64,000 nt of DNA from CAXXOK01 sp963675365 (GTDB lineage: Bacteria > Bacillota > Clostridia > Christensenellales > Aristaeellaceae), in NCBI GenBank assembly GCA_963675365.2, contig CAXXVA010000001.1:1163145-1227144 (forward strand). The letters run 5' to 3'. The position numbers were made by a program, and so were the translations under genes. Of the stretch, positions 34,849-43,247 are shown in pieces. The notes below the pieces were generated by a model, which ran no database searches, was not told the DNA's origin, and worked only from the letters and a program-made list of their open reading frames with translations. Numbering within the stretch: position 1 is the stretch's first letter; each line of letters begins with the position of its first letter.

Positions 34849-35394
34849 ATGGCCCAGAATGCCACCATCTACAAAGTTGAGCTTTCCGTCGCTGACATGG
34901 ATCGCCACTATTACGAGACCCACAAACTGACCATCGCGAAGCATCCCTCGGAGACGGATGAACGGCTGATGGTGCGCCTCGTTGCATTTGCACTGAACGC
35001 CCACGAACACTTGGAAATGACCAAGGGCCTGTCGACGGACGATGAACCCGACATCTGGCAGAAAAGCCTGAGCGGAGAGATCGAGCTGTGGGTGGCGCTG
35101 GGACTGCCCAGCGAGAAGGTGTTGCGGCAGTCCTGCAGCAAGGCCGACAAAGTGATCGTCTACCCCTATGGCGGTCGGGTCGCCGAGATTTGGTGGGACA
35201 AGATCAAGGGCGGTGCCTGCCGGTTCGACAATCTCGAAGTGACGAGTTTTTCCGCAGCCGATACGAGAACCCTGGCGAAGCTGGCCAGTCGCGCGATGAA
35301 GATACAGGTCAATATCCAGGACGGAGACGTGATGGTCAGCTTCGACGAGAACATCGTCTACGTCACGCCGATAAAATGGAAGAGTACCGCGTAG
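34849..35394 (+). CDS. yaeQ: YaeQ family protein
   Basis: A 181-residue protein with the YaeQ pattern throughout: NATIYKVELSVADMDRHYYETHKLTIAKHPSETDERLMVRLVAFAL at the start, GLSTDDEPDIWQ, ELWVALGLPSEKVLRQSC, EIWWDKIKG and a C-terminal QVNIQDGDVMVSFDE. YaeQ has a PD-(D/E)XK-like fold; its cellular role is unclear (older reports of a haemolysin-transcription role were not upheld). It stands alone between hipA and a gene-poor stretch. Confidence 0.9.
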   Translation: MAQNATIYKVELSVADMDRHYYETHKLTIAKHPSETDERLMVRLVAFALNAHEHLEMTKGLSTDDEPDIWQKSLSGEIELWVALGLPSEKVLRQSCSKADKVIVYPYGGRVAEIWWDKIKGGACRFDNLEVTSFSAADTRTLAKLASRAMKIQVNIQDGDVMVSFDENIVYVTPIKWKSTA

Positions 35395-35796
35395 CCGTTT
35401 AGCTCCCGCTTTGGGTATCCGGCATTGTAGAGTCGGATATGGTGACCAACGTCGCCTCAGGGCCGAAACGGGCCGGTCATGTCGATCGGGACACTCAAGA
35501 TGCTTGCGGCGCTGCAGCATCATGATCTTCCGCCTGGGCCGGGCCGACGGAGTTGCGGGTGACGGCAGCCAGCCCAGACCGGACGGTCAGTGACGGTGAA
35601 TTCGCTGTGGTCTTGCCTTCCCGATGTGGACGTGGACCGTAGAAAATTTTCCAGTTAGCATGCCTGCAAGAAGATCTCCTGAAGATAACGTAGGGTGATC
35701 AATATAGTAGGCGTAGGGCGATGGTTTCTTTTTTTCATTTGTTGTCGCGCACATTTTTAGTTTTGCAGGCTTGGGGGGCTGTTGTCCGGTTTGCTG
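35395..35796. other. About 400 bp without a recognised gene
   Basis: No frame here shows family features. The second half is AT-rich with a run of T near 35,727 and may contain the promoter of the small membrane protein that follows. Confidence 0.4.
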
Positions 35797-35973
35797 ATGA
35801 GGCGATTTCGAGCTGCCCTTCTAACGACTTGCGCGATGTGCGTGCTCGATACCTATATTCTTTATGAATTCAGGGGCGGGATTGTCCCGGTGTCAATTGT
35901 TGCAACGTTCATTTCTGGATTCTTGGTTTGTAGTGTCTTTTGGCTTTTGATCGGGCGAAGAAGTGGAGAATGA
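35797..35973 (+). CDS. Small membrane protein of unknown function
   Basis: A 58-residue protein from an ATG at 35797 (an in-frame TTG at 35782 is possible). Two hydrophobic segments, ALLTTCAMCVLDTYILYEF and VPVSIVATFISGFLVCSVFWLLIG, suggest two membrane spans with a short periplasmic turn. No family recognised. It lies next to the insertion site of an IS66 element. Confidence 0.5.
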   Translation: MRRFRAALLTTCAMCVLDTYILYEFRGGIVPVSIVATFISGFLVCSVFWLLIGRRSGE

Positions 35974-36033
35974 TGATATTGCAAAGGTCGATATCGGTAG
36001 ATCACTCCGCCTTTAATAGTAAGCGCCCGGTTT

Positions 36034-36330
36034 CTACCGCAGCGGCTGGTTCTTGACGCGGGCGATGATGTCGGGCTCGGCGACGAAGTCTTCGAGGAAG
36101 CTCTGCCACTCTTCGGCGGACACGCGTGCGGATGCGAGCATGTCGCGCAATTCGTCAATGCCGTCGTCGGTGAGCGCCGTGATGTACTCGTCCGGTCCGG
36201 TGTGAACGCTTACGATGTTGCCATAGGAGAGATTGTCGTCGTTGCTGACGATTGCCTCGAGAAGTTCGGGATCCTCGCCCAGCCTGCTGGCGACGTGAAC
36301 GATGGAGCAGACGTAGGTCGTTGCCGCCAT
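36034..36330 (-). CDS. IS66 passenger protein of unknown function
   Basis: A 98-residue protein starting at an ATG that overlaps the tnpC stop (TGATG). It reads AATTYVCSIVHVASRLGEDPEL, then YGNIVSVHTGPDEYITALTDDGIDELRDML, ending ARVKNQPLR only 15 bp from the element tip. It lies inside the IS66 boundaries, so it moves with the element. No function is known; the translational coupling to the transposase argues that it is really made. Confidence 0.6.
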   Translation of the reverse strand: MAATTYVCSIVHVASRLGEDPELLEAIVSNDDNLSYGNIVSVHTGPDEYITALTDDGIDELRDMLASARVSAEEWQSFLEDFVAEPDIIARVKNQPLR

Positions 36331-37964
36331 CACGCAGCCTCGCTGTGTGGCAGGCCTGCTGGCTCCCAGTTCCAAGGAAGCAATTCGGCGAGCCTGTTGA
36401 TCTTGTGATCGTGGATGCGGTCGAGGACATCGGCCAGGTAGGCCTGCGGATCGAGCCCGTTCATCTTTGCGGTTTCGATCAGGGTCATGGCGCGGGCGAG
36501 GGTTTCTCCGCCAGCGTCGGAGCCCGCAAATAACCAGTTGCGGCGGCCAACGCCGATCGGACGCATGCCGCGTTCCGCCGCGTTGTTATCGATGGCCACG
36601 CGGCCGTCCTCCAGGAACAGGCAGAACGATCCCCAGCGGTTCAGGCCGTAGCGGAAGGCCTTGGCCAGGTCGCTCTTACCGGGGAGGCGTATCAGTTGTT
36701 GGTCGGCCCAGGTGCGGAAGGCATCGACCTTCGGCTTGCTCTTTTCTTGGCGGACGGCATGGCGGACTTGGGCGGGCTGGCCGGCGATCTGGCGCTCGAT
36801 GTCGTAGAGCTTGCCGATCCGGTCGAGGGCCTCCTTTGCGATCTCGGATTTGTCCGAAGTCCACACGTCATGGAAATCGCGGCGCAGATGCGCCCAACAA
36901 GCTGCTTCCCTGAACTGCGCCGTGTCATCGGCCCGCCGGTCATAGAGGTCCTTGAAGCCGGAATAGGCATCAGCCTGCAGGATACCGCTGCTATGTTTGA
37001 GGTGATCCTTCGGGTGCTTCCCCTTCCGATCCGGCGAGAAGCGATAGACCGCCCCGGGTGGCGCCGTGCCCGCCCATGGCCGTTGATCGCGCACATAGAC
37101 CCAGATGCGGCCCTGCTTGACGCCTTTGCCCAGCCCCTTGTCTTTTTGCGAACGGTCGAGCACCCGGATCGGGGTGTCGTCGGCATGCAGCAGACCGCAG
37201 GCCATGACCTCCTTCCCGATCAGCTCGATCACGGGCTGGAGGGTTTTCATCGCCCGGCCACACCAATCCACCAGCGTGGTGTCGGGAATATCTGCGCCCA
37301 TCCGGGCGAAGATCTCGTTCAAGCGATACAACGGAAGATGATCGTCGAACTTCGAGGTCAGGATGTAGGCCAGCAGGCCGGGCCCGGCCATGCTGCGCGG
37401 GATCGGCCGGCTGGGCGCCGGGGCCTGCACCATCTTTTCGCAGCGCCGGCAGGATTTCTTCACCCTTGCGATCTCGATGACTTTCAGCCGGGCCGCGATC
37501 ATGTCGAGCAACTCGCTGACATCTTCACCCACGACCCGCAACTCGCCGCCGCAGTCCGGGCAGGTGTCGCCGGGGTCGAGCTCGAGGCGCTCGCGCGGGG
37601 TCTTGTCAGAGACGCGGGGACGGCGGCGAGGTTTCTTGGCGTCAATCTCGTCGTCGGCGGGCGCTTCACCCGTGTCGCTTTCGTCCGGCGGAGTATCCTC
37701 GGCCTCGGTCATCGCCACCTGCAGGTCCTCGAGGGCCAGTTCGAGCTGCTCGATCTCGCGCTCGATCTTTTCCGAGCTTTTCCCGAAGGCCTGCTTCTTC
37801 AGCTTCGCAATCCGCACCCGCAGCGCCTGGACCAGCAGATCATGAGCCCGCAACGTGGCCGATATCTGCGCGTTTTCCGCCCGCAAGGCGGCGATCATCG
37901 CCTTCAGAATGGCGGGGTCGTCGGGTAAATCAGGGGCGGAGGTCGACATGCGCTTGTCTACCAT
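36330..37964 (-). CDS. tnpC: IS66 transposase TnpC
   Basis: A 544-residue transposase. The N-terminal leucine-rich coiled coil (ILKAMIAALRAENAQISATLRAHDLLVQALRVRIAKLKKQAFGKSSEKIEREIEQLEL) is followed by a zinc finger (CPDCGGEL...CRRCEK) and the DDE core: HADDTPIRVLD, LQADAYSGF and DNNAAERGMRPI. The C-terminus ends with the conserved RLAELLPWNWEP. Start is at ATG 37964 or 37949; the first is preceded by a better ribosome site. Intact. Confidence 0.95.
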   Translation of the reverse strand: MVDKRMSTSAPDLPDDPAILKAMIAALRAENAQISATLRAHDLLVQALRVRIAKLKKQAFGKSSEKIEREIEQLELALEDLQVAMTEAEDTPPDESDTGEAPADDEIDAKKPRRRPRVSDKTPRERLELDPGDTCPDCGGELRVVGEDVSELLDMIAARLKVIEIARVKKSCRRCEKMVQAPAPSRPIPRSMAGPGLLAYILTSKFDDHLPLYRLNEIFARMGADIPDTTLVDWCGRAMKTLQPVIELIGKEVMACGLLHADDTPIRVLDRSQKDKGLGKGVKQGRIWVYVRDQRPWAGTAPPGAVYRFSPDRKGKHPKDHLKHSSGILQADAYSGFKDLYDRRADDTAQFREAACWAHLRRDFHDVWTSDKSEIAKEALDRIGKLYDIERQIAGQPAQVRHAVRQEKSKPKVDAFRTWADQQLIRLPGKSDLAKAFRYGLNRWGSFCLFLEDGRVAIDNNAAERGMRPIGVGRRNWLFAGSDAGGETLARAMTLIETAKMNGLDPQAYLADVLDRIHDHKINRLAELLPWNWEPAGLPHSEAA

Positions 37965-38011
37965 GCGTCCCCGGGGCTCGCCATGAAAACAAGCCAAAAC
38001 AGGTAGATAAA

Positions 38012-38359
38012 TCAGCCCACCCGGGCCGGCGGCGCACCCCAGTCCGGCCGCCGCCAGTCGATCCCTTCCCACAACATGGCCAGTTGCGCCGATGTCAGCC
38101 GGACGCTCCCCTCCGTCGCGGATGGCCACGGAAATCGCCCCTTCTCCAGGACCTTGTAATAGAGGCAGAAGCCCTGGCCATCCCAGTAAAGGAGTTTGAT
38201 CCTGTCGCCACGACGCCCCCGGAAAGCGAACACCGCCCCACTCGCCGGCTTCTGGCGCAACACATCCTGGGCCAGGACGGAAAGCCCAGCGATCCCTTTG
38301 CGCATGTCGGTCTTCCCGCAGGCAAGATAGACCCGAACGCCTGTCCCGGGGCCGATCAT
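38012..38359 (-). CDS. tnpB: IS66 accessory protein TnpB
   Basis: A 115-residue IS66 Orf2 protein with VYLACGKTDMRKGIAGLSVLAQDVL and FAFRGRRGDRIKLLYWDGQGFCLYYKVLEKGRFPWP, both typical. It is required for IS66 transposition in the family. The ATG overlaps the tnpA stop. Confidence 0.93.
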   Translation of the reverse strand: MIGPGTGVRVYLACGKTDMRKGIAGLSVLAQDVLRQKPASGAVFAFRGRRGDRIKLLYWDGQGFCLYYKVLEKGRFPWPSATEGSVRLTSAQLAMLWEGIDWRRPDWGAPPARVG

Positions 38360-38724
38360 GCCTTTTCTACCGCCCGGATCAGCCGGGTCAGCGCCGCTGC
38401 ATCCATGGCGCTGTCGAACCGAAGACACCGCCCGCCCGCCAGGCGGAGTTCCACCGTAACAGGAGGCGCAGGCTCCACTTCGCGTGGCGTTTCCTGGAGG
38501 GCCGGAAGGTCGACCGGCAGGAAGATCGCGCCCGCATCCAGCGACCACAGTCCCTTCTTCTTCAGTTCGTGTCGCCAGGCGTAAATCTGCTGCCGAGTAA
38601 CCTCGTGGCGCTGCGCCACCTGCGTGACCGTCGCCCTGTCGACACCGACAGAGGACACGATCGCCAACTTCTCGTCATCGCTCCACCGCCTCCGCCGTTC
38701 GGCCCCAAGTACCTCGCCCCGCAT
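38356..38724 (-). CDS. tnpA: IS66 accessory protein TnpA (helix-turn-helix)
   Basis: A 122-residue IS66 Orf1 protein. The N-terminal helix-turn-helix reads RRWSDDEKLAIVSSVGVDRATVTQVAQRHEVTRQQIYAWRHELKKKGL, and the C-terminal half holds the usual PVTVELRLAGGRCLRFD segment. First gene of the element, about 98 bp from the right tip. Confidence 0.93.
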   Translation of the reverse strand: MRGEVLGAERRRRWSDDEKLAIVSSVGVDRATVTQVAQRHEVTRQQIYAWRHELKKKGLWSLDAGAIFLPVDLPALQETPREVEPAPPVTVELRLAGGRCLRFDSAMDAAALTRLIRAVEKA

Positions 38725-38830
38725 GCGCCTTCCCTCTAAAACACGTCGTTAACGACGTCGCTATGCACGTGTCTTAAGCGATCGGAGCGCCATCAGGCAG
38801 GCGGTCGAAATCGGGCGGTTACCTTTAATA

Positions 38831-39244
38831 CTCCGCTTCCTGCGCAGCGCCGACGTTCGTGCCAGGTGCCGCGAAGGTCGGGAGCCAGCCCGAAGCGGAC
38901 CCTGCCTGTTGACCCGTCATGAAAGCCAGCGCATGCAGGTCGGGCGGAAAGTGTGAATTCGCTGCAAGTGCTCGACCCGCGCCTCGGAAACGCGAAAGCG
39001 GCCATCCAGAGACCGAAAGACCCATCCAACCATGCCGCGCCCTCAACCAAGGGCAGCAATGCGCAGAATGCGGACGAACCAGAAGCATATTCCCAGAGCC
39101 ATGCCGAAGGATATGTAGGTCATCTGCTCCGTGCTTGAACCGGGGCGTCGTTCACAAAGCGCTTTTGAAGTAGGTTTTCTTGGGGAGCGCTGATCCCTCG
39201 ATAGTCTTTTTCGGGCTGACATGCCAAGTCGGCCCCTGCTTCGC
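38831..39244. other. About 410 bp right of the IS66 with no recognised gene
   Basis: Several overlapping open frames of 60-90 codons exist on both strands, but none has a ribosome site or family pattern. It is the other half of the locus split by the IS66. Confidence 0.4.
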
Positions 39245-40273
39245 TCATTGCGACACGAACGAGTCGAACATCATGCTGAACAGCTCGCGCTCTGTCGTTA
39301 TATCGAGTTTGTAGTACAGCCTGTGCTTATGGTTCCTAACTGTGCCTGCACTCACATTCAGAAAGTCGGCAATTTTGGTCGGAGTGTAACCCTCCAGAGT
39401 GTAGCCGACAATCTTTCTCTCGGTTGGCGTCAGCCTGTTCTGCACTGCGAAGCGGTCAATCAGTTCCCCGGAAGTCAAATCAAGAAAACCGGGCGAAACG
39501 ATTTCCAGCATGACCGCCTTGCCTCTCGGGGCGATCGCATTAGTTGAATCGAGCGTTTCCCAATGTAAGATGAATTGGTCGTCGATTTTCGTCGAGCCGT
39601 TGCGGAGAGACCCGACAACCTCGGGCAATCGGGCTTCGAGGCCCGCATCGGCGTTTTCGATCCACTGGCTGTTCCTGAACAGGATGTTGCCTTCGGTGTC
39701 CTGGATCATTGTCGCGATCTCGCCATCGTCCAGGTTGCGACCAACCTGCCCGTAAAGGGTCTGATAGGTGTGAAGAGAGTGAATGCGCGCCAGGACCGGA
39801 TAAATCAGACGGGCCCGCAACTGCTCGGCCTCGGAGAACAACCTGCGGGCTCTGTCGACGCAAATCGCGGTGTAGACACCGCCGATCGTTGGCAGCATGA
39901 ACACCAGCTCGTCTTTGATCGAGGCGGTCCGGTAGATCACGTCATAGAAGAGCGAGTCGGACCCGTTTCGGCGCTGCTCGTCGAAGGTGACGACGTGCCG
40001 GGTCGCTTCGTCCCGGACCATGCGCAGAAGTGGATCGATCCGATAGTAGTTCTTGAGATAGCTCTGGACCGCTTCCGTGCTCATCGCTTCGTTGACTAGA
40101 AACTCCGGGCGAGCGTATCGGGCATAGCGAACGGTAAGGAACCGACCGGAATCCATGTAGCGCGCGACCGCGGCGGCGAGTTTCCAGTAGAACTCGTCCT
40201 TTCCTAGGCTGTCGAGCACGGGGGCGAGATCCGTTAGCAGTTCGAGCGCGGGATCGGTCACGCCTCTGTCCAT
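39245..40273 (-). CDS. LuxR-type transcriptional regulator
   Basis: A regulator of about 342 residues with a C-terminal LuxR helix-turn-helix (RLTPTERKIVGYTLEGYTPTKIADFLNVSAGTVRNHKHRLYYKLDI). The N-terminal 270 residues show no response-regulator Asp pocket and no recognisable acyl-homoserine-lactone domain, so the ligand is unknown. The start at 40273 (MDRGVTD) is the first Met of the conserved-looking part; Met codons at 40315 and 40366 are alternatives. It is divergent from the amidase operon and probably controls it through the palindrome at 40411-40422. Confidence 0.8.
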   Translation of the reverse strand: MDRGVTDPALELLTDLAPVLDSLGKDEFYWKLAAAVARYMDSGRFLTVRYARYARPEFLVNEAMSTEAVQSYLKNYYRIDPLLRMVRDEATRHVVTFDEQRRNGSDSLFYDVIYRTASIKDELVFMLPTIGGVYTAICVDRARRLFSEAEQLRARLIYPVLARIHSLHTYQTLYGQVGRNLDDGEIATMIQDTEGNILFRNSQWIENADAGLEARLPEVVGSLRNGSTKIDDQFILHWETLDSTNAIAPRGKAVMLEIVSPGFLDLTSGELIDRFAVQNRLTPTERKIVGYTLEGYTPTKIADFLNVSAGTVRNHKHRLYYKLDITTERELFSMMFDSFVSQ

Positions 40274-40410
40274 TCGCTGTATTCCCGGCACTCTTATCAC
40301 TCCGCGAATGATCATAGACCCGGAGCGCCACGCGAAGAAAGCCCGGTCGCGCCGTAGGGGGCGCAATTCTCCTGGCGCCTATTTAATGGGCAATCCGCCC
40401 GCGCGCATGG

Positions 40411-40422
40411 TGACAGTTGTCA
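40411..40422 (+). promoter_or_regulatory. Palindrome TGACAGTTGTCA upstream of the amidase operon
   Basis: A near-perfect 12-bp palindrome in the divergent LuxR-amidase promoter region. The same element with a C in the centre lies before the ureohydrolase gene at 48038-48051, which makes it the likely LuxR binding site. Confidence 0.65.
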
Positions 40423-40487
40423 TCCTTGTTCGGGGCAGGCCTTTGGCTTCTACTCGACGGCGTTCACGCCAAACCGAGAGACGCAAA

Positions 40488-41888
40488 GTGCCCAGCCAAA
40501 GAATAACAGCGCGCCAGATCGCCGACAGGCACAGCCGGGGAGTTGCTCGGTGCAGGGACACCGTCGCCAAGGTGTTCGAGCGGCTGCCCGAGGTTCAGTC
40601 GCACTGCAACGCCTTCACCGAGTGGTTTCCCGAGGAGGCGCTGAACACGGCCCACGCCCTCGATCAAGCGCAAGAGGCTGGCGAGCGCCCAGGCCTTCTG
40701 CACGGAGTGCCGATCTGCATAAAGGACATGACCCCGAGCAAGGGGCATCATACCACTCTAGGATCATGGACGAGCGGTAGTGGCGAGACTGCGCACGACG
40801 CGGTGATTGTGCAGCGACTCAAGGCCGCCGGCGCCATCATTGTTGGCAAGACCACGACAGCGGAACTGGCCTTTTCAAGCTTCACCGACACCTCCCGCTA
40901 TGGCGTGACCCGCAACCCCTGGGACCTGTCGCGAACGTCAGGCGGGTCGTCCGGCGGGTCCGCCGCCGCGGTGGCAAGCGGCTTGGTGCCGCTGGCCGAG
41001 GGCACAGATATGGGCGGGTCGGTCCGCATCCCGGCTGCGGCCTGTGGCGTGGTGGGTTTCAAGCCCAGCCTCGGGCGTATCCCGATGGATATCGTTCCGA
41101 GCGCGCTGGAAACGCTGTCGCATTTCGGCGCCTTGGCGGCCAGCGTGGGGGATGCGGCCCTTTTCGTTGCGGCAAGTGCCGGCCACCACCCCGCCGACAT
41201 GCTGTCGCGCCGCAGCCCCTTTGATCTGGATGCCACGGAACCGCGTTCTTTGGCCGGCAAACGGTTCGCGCTGTCCGTCGACCTGGGCTATTGCGCCGTG
41301 AACCCGGAAATCGAAGCAGGTTTGATGCTGGCGGCGGAGCAACTGCGCGGCGGCGGCGCGGTCGTCGAAGAGGTAGAGATGCCCTGGACCCGCGCGGTGT
41401 TCGACCAATGGGCGATCCGCTGGTTTTGCCTCTTGGCGAGCTTTCCGAACGCCCGGACAGCCGAGCAACGCGCCAAGATGCACCCGGAACTGGCCGCGGG
41501 CCTCGAACAGGCACAACGCCATTCCGCGATGGACCTGATGGGGGTCGATCTGCACCGCACCGAGATGAATCGCCAGCTCAACGCTGTGTTCGAAGACTAC
41601 GATTTCCTTCTGTGCCCGACGAATGCCGTTCCCGCACCGCTGGCGACGCAGACCGACACCGACTTCGAAGGCACGCTGCCAAACGGGAAGCTTGGCACGT
41701 TCGACATGACGCACCCGTTTAACATGGTCCCGACGAGCCCAGTCCTGTCGCTCCCCATCGGCCTGACCGAAGACCGCCTGCCGATCGGAATGCAGATCGT
41801 CGGGCCTCCCTGCGCGGACGAAGCGGTTCTGTCCGTTTCCGCCGCCATTGAGCGCCTCATCGAACCGCTGCCGGTGCCGCAGTTCTAA
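40488..41888 (+). CDS. Amidase-signature family amidohydrolase
   Basis: A 466-residue enzyme with the Ser-cisSer-Lys triad of the family: the Lys in GVPICIKDMTPSKG, the Ser in TSGGSSGGSAAAVASGLVPLAEGTDMGGSVRIPAAACG, which includes the nucleophile in DMGGSVRIPA. It hydrolyses a carboxamide in the cytoplasm. The start is taken as the GTG at 40488 because CGAGAGACG precedes it and the family begins there; the frame is open from 40308, but that part covers the operator region. First gene of an operon with an M24 peptidase and a branched-chain-type importer. Confidence 0.85.
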   Translation: MPSQRITARQIADRHSRGVARCRDTVAKVFERLPEVQSHCNAFTEWFPEEALNTAHALDQAQEAGERPGLLHGVPICIKDMTPSKGHHTTLGSWTSGSGETAHDAVIVQRLKAAGAIIVGKTTTAELAFSSFTDTSRYGVTRNPWDLSRTSGGSSGGSAAAVASGLVPLAEGTDMGGSVRIPAAACGVVGFKPSLGRIPMDIVPSALETLSHFGALAASVGDAALFVAASAGHHPADMLSRRSPFDLDATEPRSLAGKRFALSVDLGYCAVNPEIEAGLMLAAEQLRGGGAVVEEVEMPWTRAVFDQWAIRWFCLLASFPNARTAEQRAKMHPELAAGLEQAQRHSAMDLMGVDLHRTEMNRQLNAVFEDYDFLLCPTNAVPAPLATQTDTDFEGTLPNGKLGTFDMTHPFNMVPTSPVLSLPIGLTEDRLPIGMQIVGPPCADEAVLSVSAAIERLIEPLPVPQF

Positions 41889-41915
41889 AGCAACAAAACA
41901 ACCTAGGAGACACGC

Positions 41916-43136
41916 ATGCCTGCCCCCAATATTCCCGATTCCGAGTTCGCCGACCGCCGCGCCAAGGCTCGGAAAATGGCGGAGGACATGGATCTCGATG
42001 CACTGATCGTCTGGTCGCGCAGCGGCAATGGCGTCGAAGCATATGGCGACCTGTACTACCTGACCAATTTCGTGTCTTTGTTTCCCTGCGTACCCGACCG
42101 GCGGACGTGGTCCAGCCGTGGCCACGGCGCGCTGATCCTGCCCGTCGATGGTGACCCCATCCTGGTCACCGACTATCTCGACGACCCGGAAGACCGCATC
42201 AAGGTCAAGGACGTGCGCGCCGAGCCGGATCTGGCTGCGGGTGTTGCCGACGTGCTCAAGGAAACCGGGCTGGTGGACCGCAAGCTCGGCATGGTCGGGA
42301 TGATGTCCTTCCTGATGAGCGCGCTTCGCCGGATGGAGGATCGGGCCGGCCGCCAGCTGAACCTGATCGATGCCGATCACATTCTCGACCGTCTCCGGGT
42401 CATCAAGAGCCCGGGGGAAATCGCCCAGATGCGCTGGTCGGCTGAGGTTGGGAAGAAATGGATGGACGCCACGATGCAGGCGATCGTCGAGGGCAACACC
42501 GAAGGCGACGCGGTCGGCGCGGGCCTTGCGGTTCTGGCCGCCAATGGGGGCACCCAGCAGGACATTGCCATCGCCAGCGGCCCGAACGCCCAGAACTACA
42601 TGGGCAGTTCGGGCATGCCGCACTGGAACGTCACGCGCCCGCTGCAGAAGGGTGACCTGGTTCATGTGGACCAGTGGGGGCCGGTCGATGCCTATTATAC
42701 CGATTTCGCCCGCTCGACCGTCGTCGGCGGCAAGCCGACCGACGGGCAACGGGAATTGCTGGAGGGGAATGTCGCACTGATCCATCACCTGGTCGCCTCG
42801 ATCGAGCCGAACCGGACTACCTTCGGGGATCTCTACAGGACCGGGTCGAAATGGTTGGATGACAACGGCTTCGCCAATCACAAGAGCACCGGTGACGAGA
42901 CAAACAATTTCAGCAAGCTGTTCCCCTGCTTCGGCCACGCATTGGGTTTGGGGATTGATGGTCCGTGGATCGTCGACGACGAAGAGACCGTCATCGAACC
43001 CAATATGACGCTGGCAATCGAGGCATTGGTCAGCAAGCCGGGCGTCGGCGCATCCAACTTCGAGGAAAACGTGCTCGTCACCCAGACGGGCGCCGACATC
43101 CTCACCGTGGGCTGCGACAGCCGGCGCTGGGCGTAG
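41916..43136 (+). CDS. M24-family metallopeptidase (Xaa-Pro/creatinase fold)
   Basis: A 406-residue pita-bread enzyme. The five metal ligands are all visible: Asp in HVDQWGPVDAYYTDFARS (two Asp), His in FGHALGLGIDGPW, Glu in LAIEALVSKPG and Glu in NFEENVLVT. Retention of the metal site separates it from true creatinase, which lacks it, and links it to Xaa-Pro peptidases and DoeA-type hydrolases. An N-terminal creatinase-like domain precedes it. It sits 27 bp behind the amidase gene with CTAGGAG as ribosome site. Substrate unknown; a dipeptide-like or N-acyl compound delivered by the importer is plausible. Confidence 0.85.
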   Translation: MPAPNIPDSEFADRRAKARKMAEDMDLDALIVWSRSGNGVEAYGDLYYLTNFVSLFPCVPDRRTWSSRGHGALILPVDGDPILVTDYLDDPEDRIKVKDVRAEPDLAAGVADVLKETGLVDRKLGMVGMMSFLMSALRRMEDRAGRQLNLIDADHILDRLRVIKSPGEIAQMRWSAEVGKKWMDATMQAIVEGNTEGDAVGAGLAVLAANGGTQQDIAIASGPNAQNYMGSSGMPHWNVTRPLQKGDLVHVDQWGPVDAYYTDFARSTVVGGKPTDGQRELLEGNVALIHHLVASIEPNRTTFGDLYRTGSKWLDDNGFANHKSTGDETNNFSKLFPCFGHALGLGIDGPWIVDDEETVIEPNMTLAIEALVSKPGVGASNFEENVLVTQTGADILTVGCDSRRWA

Positions 43137-43247
43137 AAACCGGGGCCATCACCACCTTATCGGAGGTTGCCACCGTTTCCCCATAAAGCAAACTACGCGG
43201 CGCGCCAATCGCAAGGCGACCGTATCTCAACCAAACGGGAGAAGAAG

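Larger units (their letters stand above)
36019..38822 (-). mobile_element. Complete IS66-family insertion sequence with 8-bp target duplication
   Basis: The left tip GTAAGCGCCCGGTTTC at 36019 and the inverted right tip at 38822 (reading GTAACCGCCCGATTTC) match at 19 of the first 22 bases. CTTTAATA flanks both sides (36011-36018 and 38823-38830), a perfect 8-bp duplication, as expected for IS66. Inside are tnpA, tnpB and tnpC on the minus strand with TGATG overlaps, plus a small passenger gene. All frames are intact, so the copy is recent and probably active. Confidence 0.95.

Noticed and set aside
38793..39088. Overlapping 60-90-codon frames right of the IS66
   Set aside because: Frames on both strands overlap each other, start inside the IS66 tip or target duplication, and have no ribosome site.
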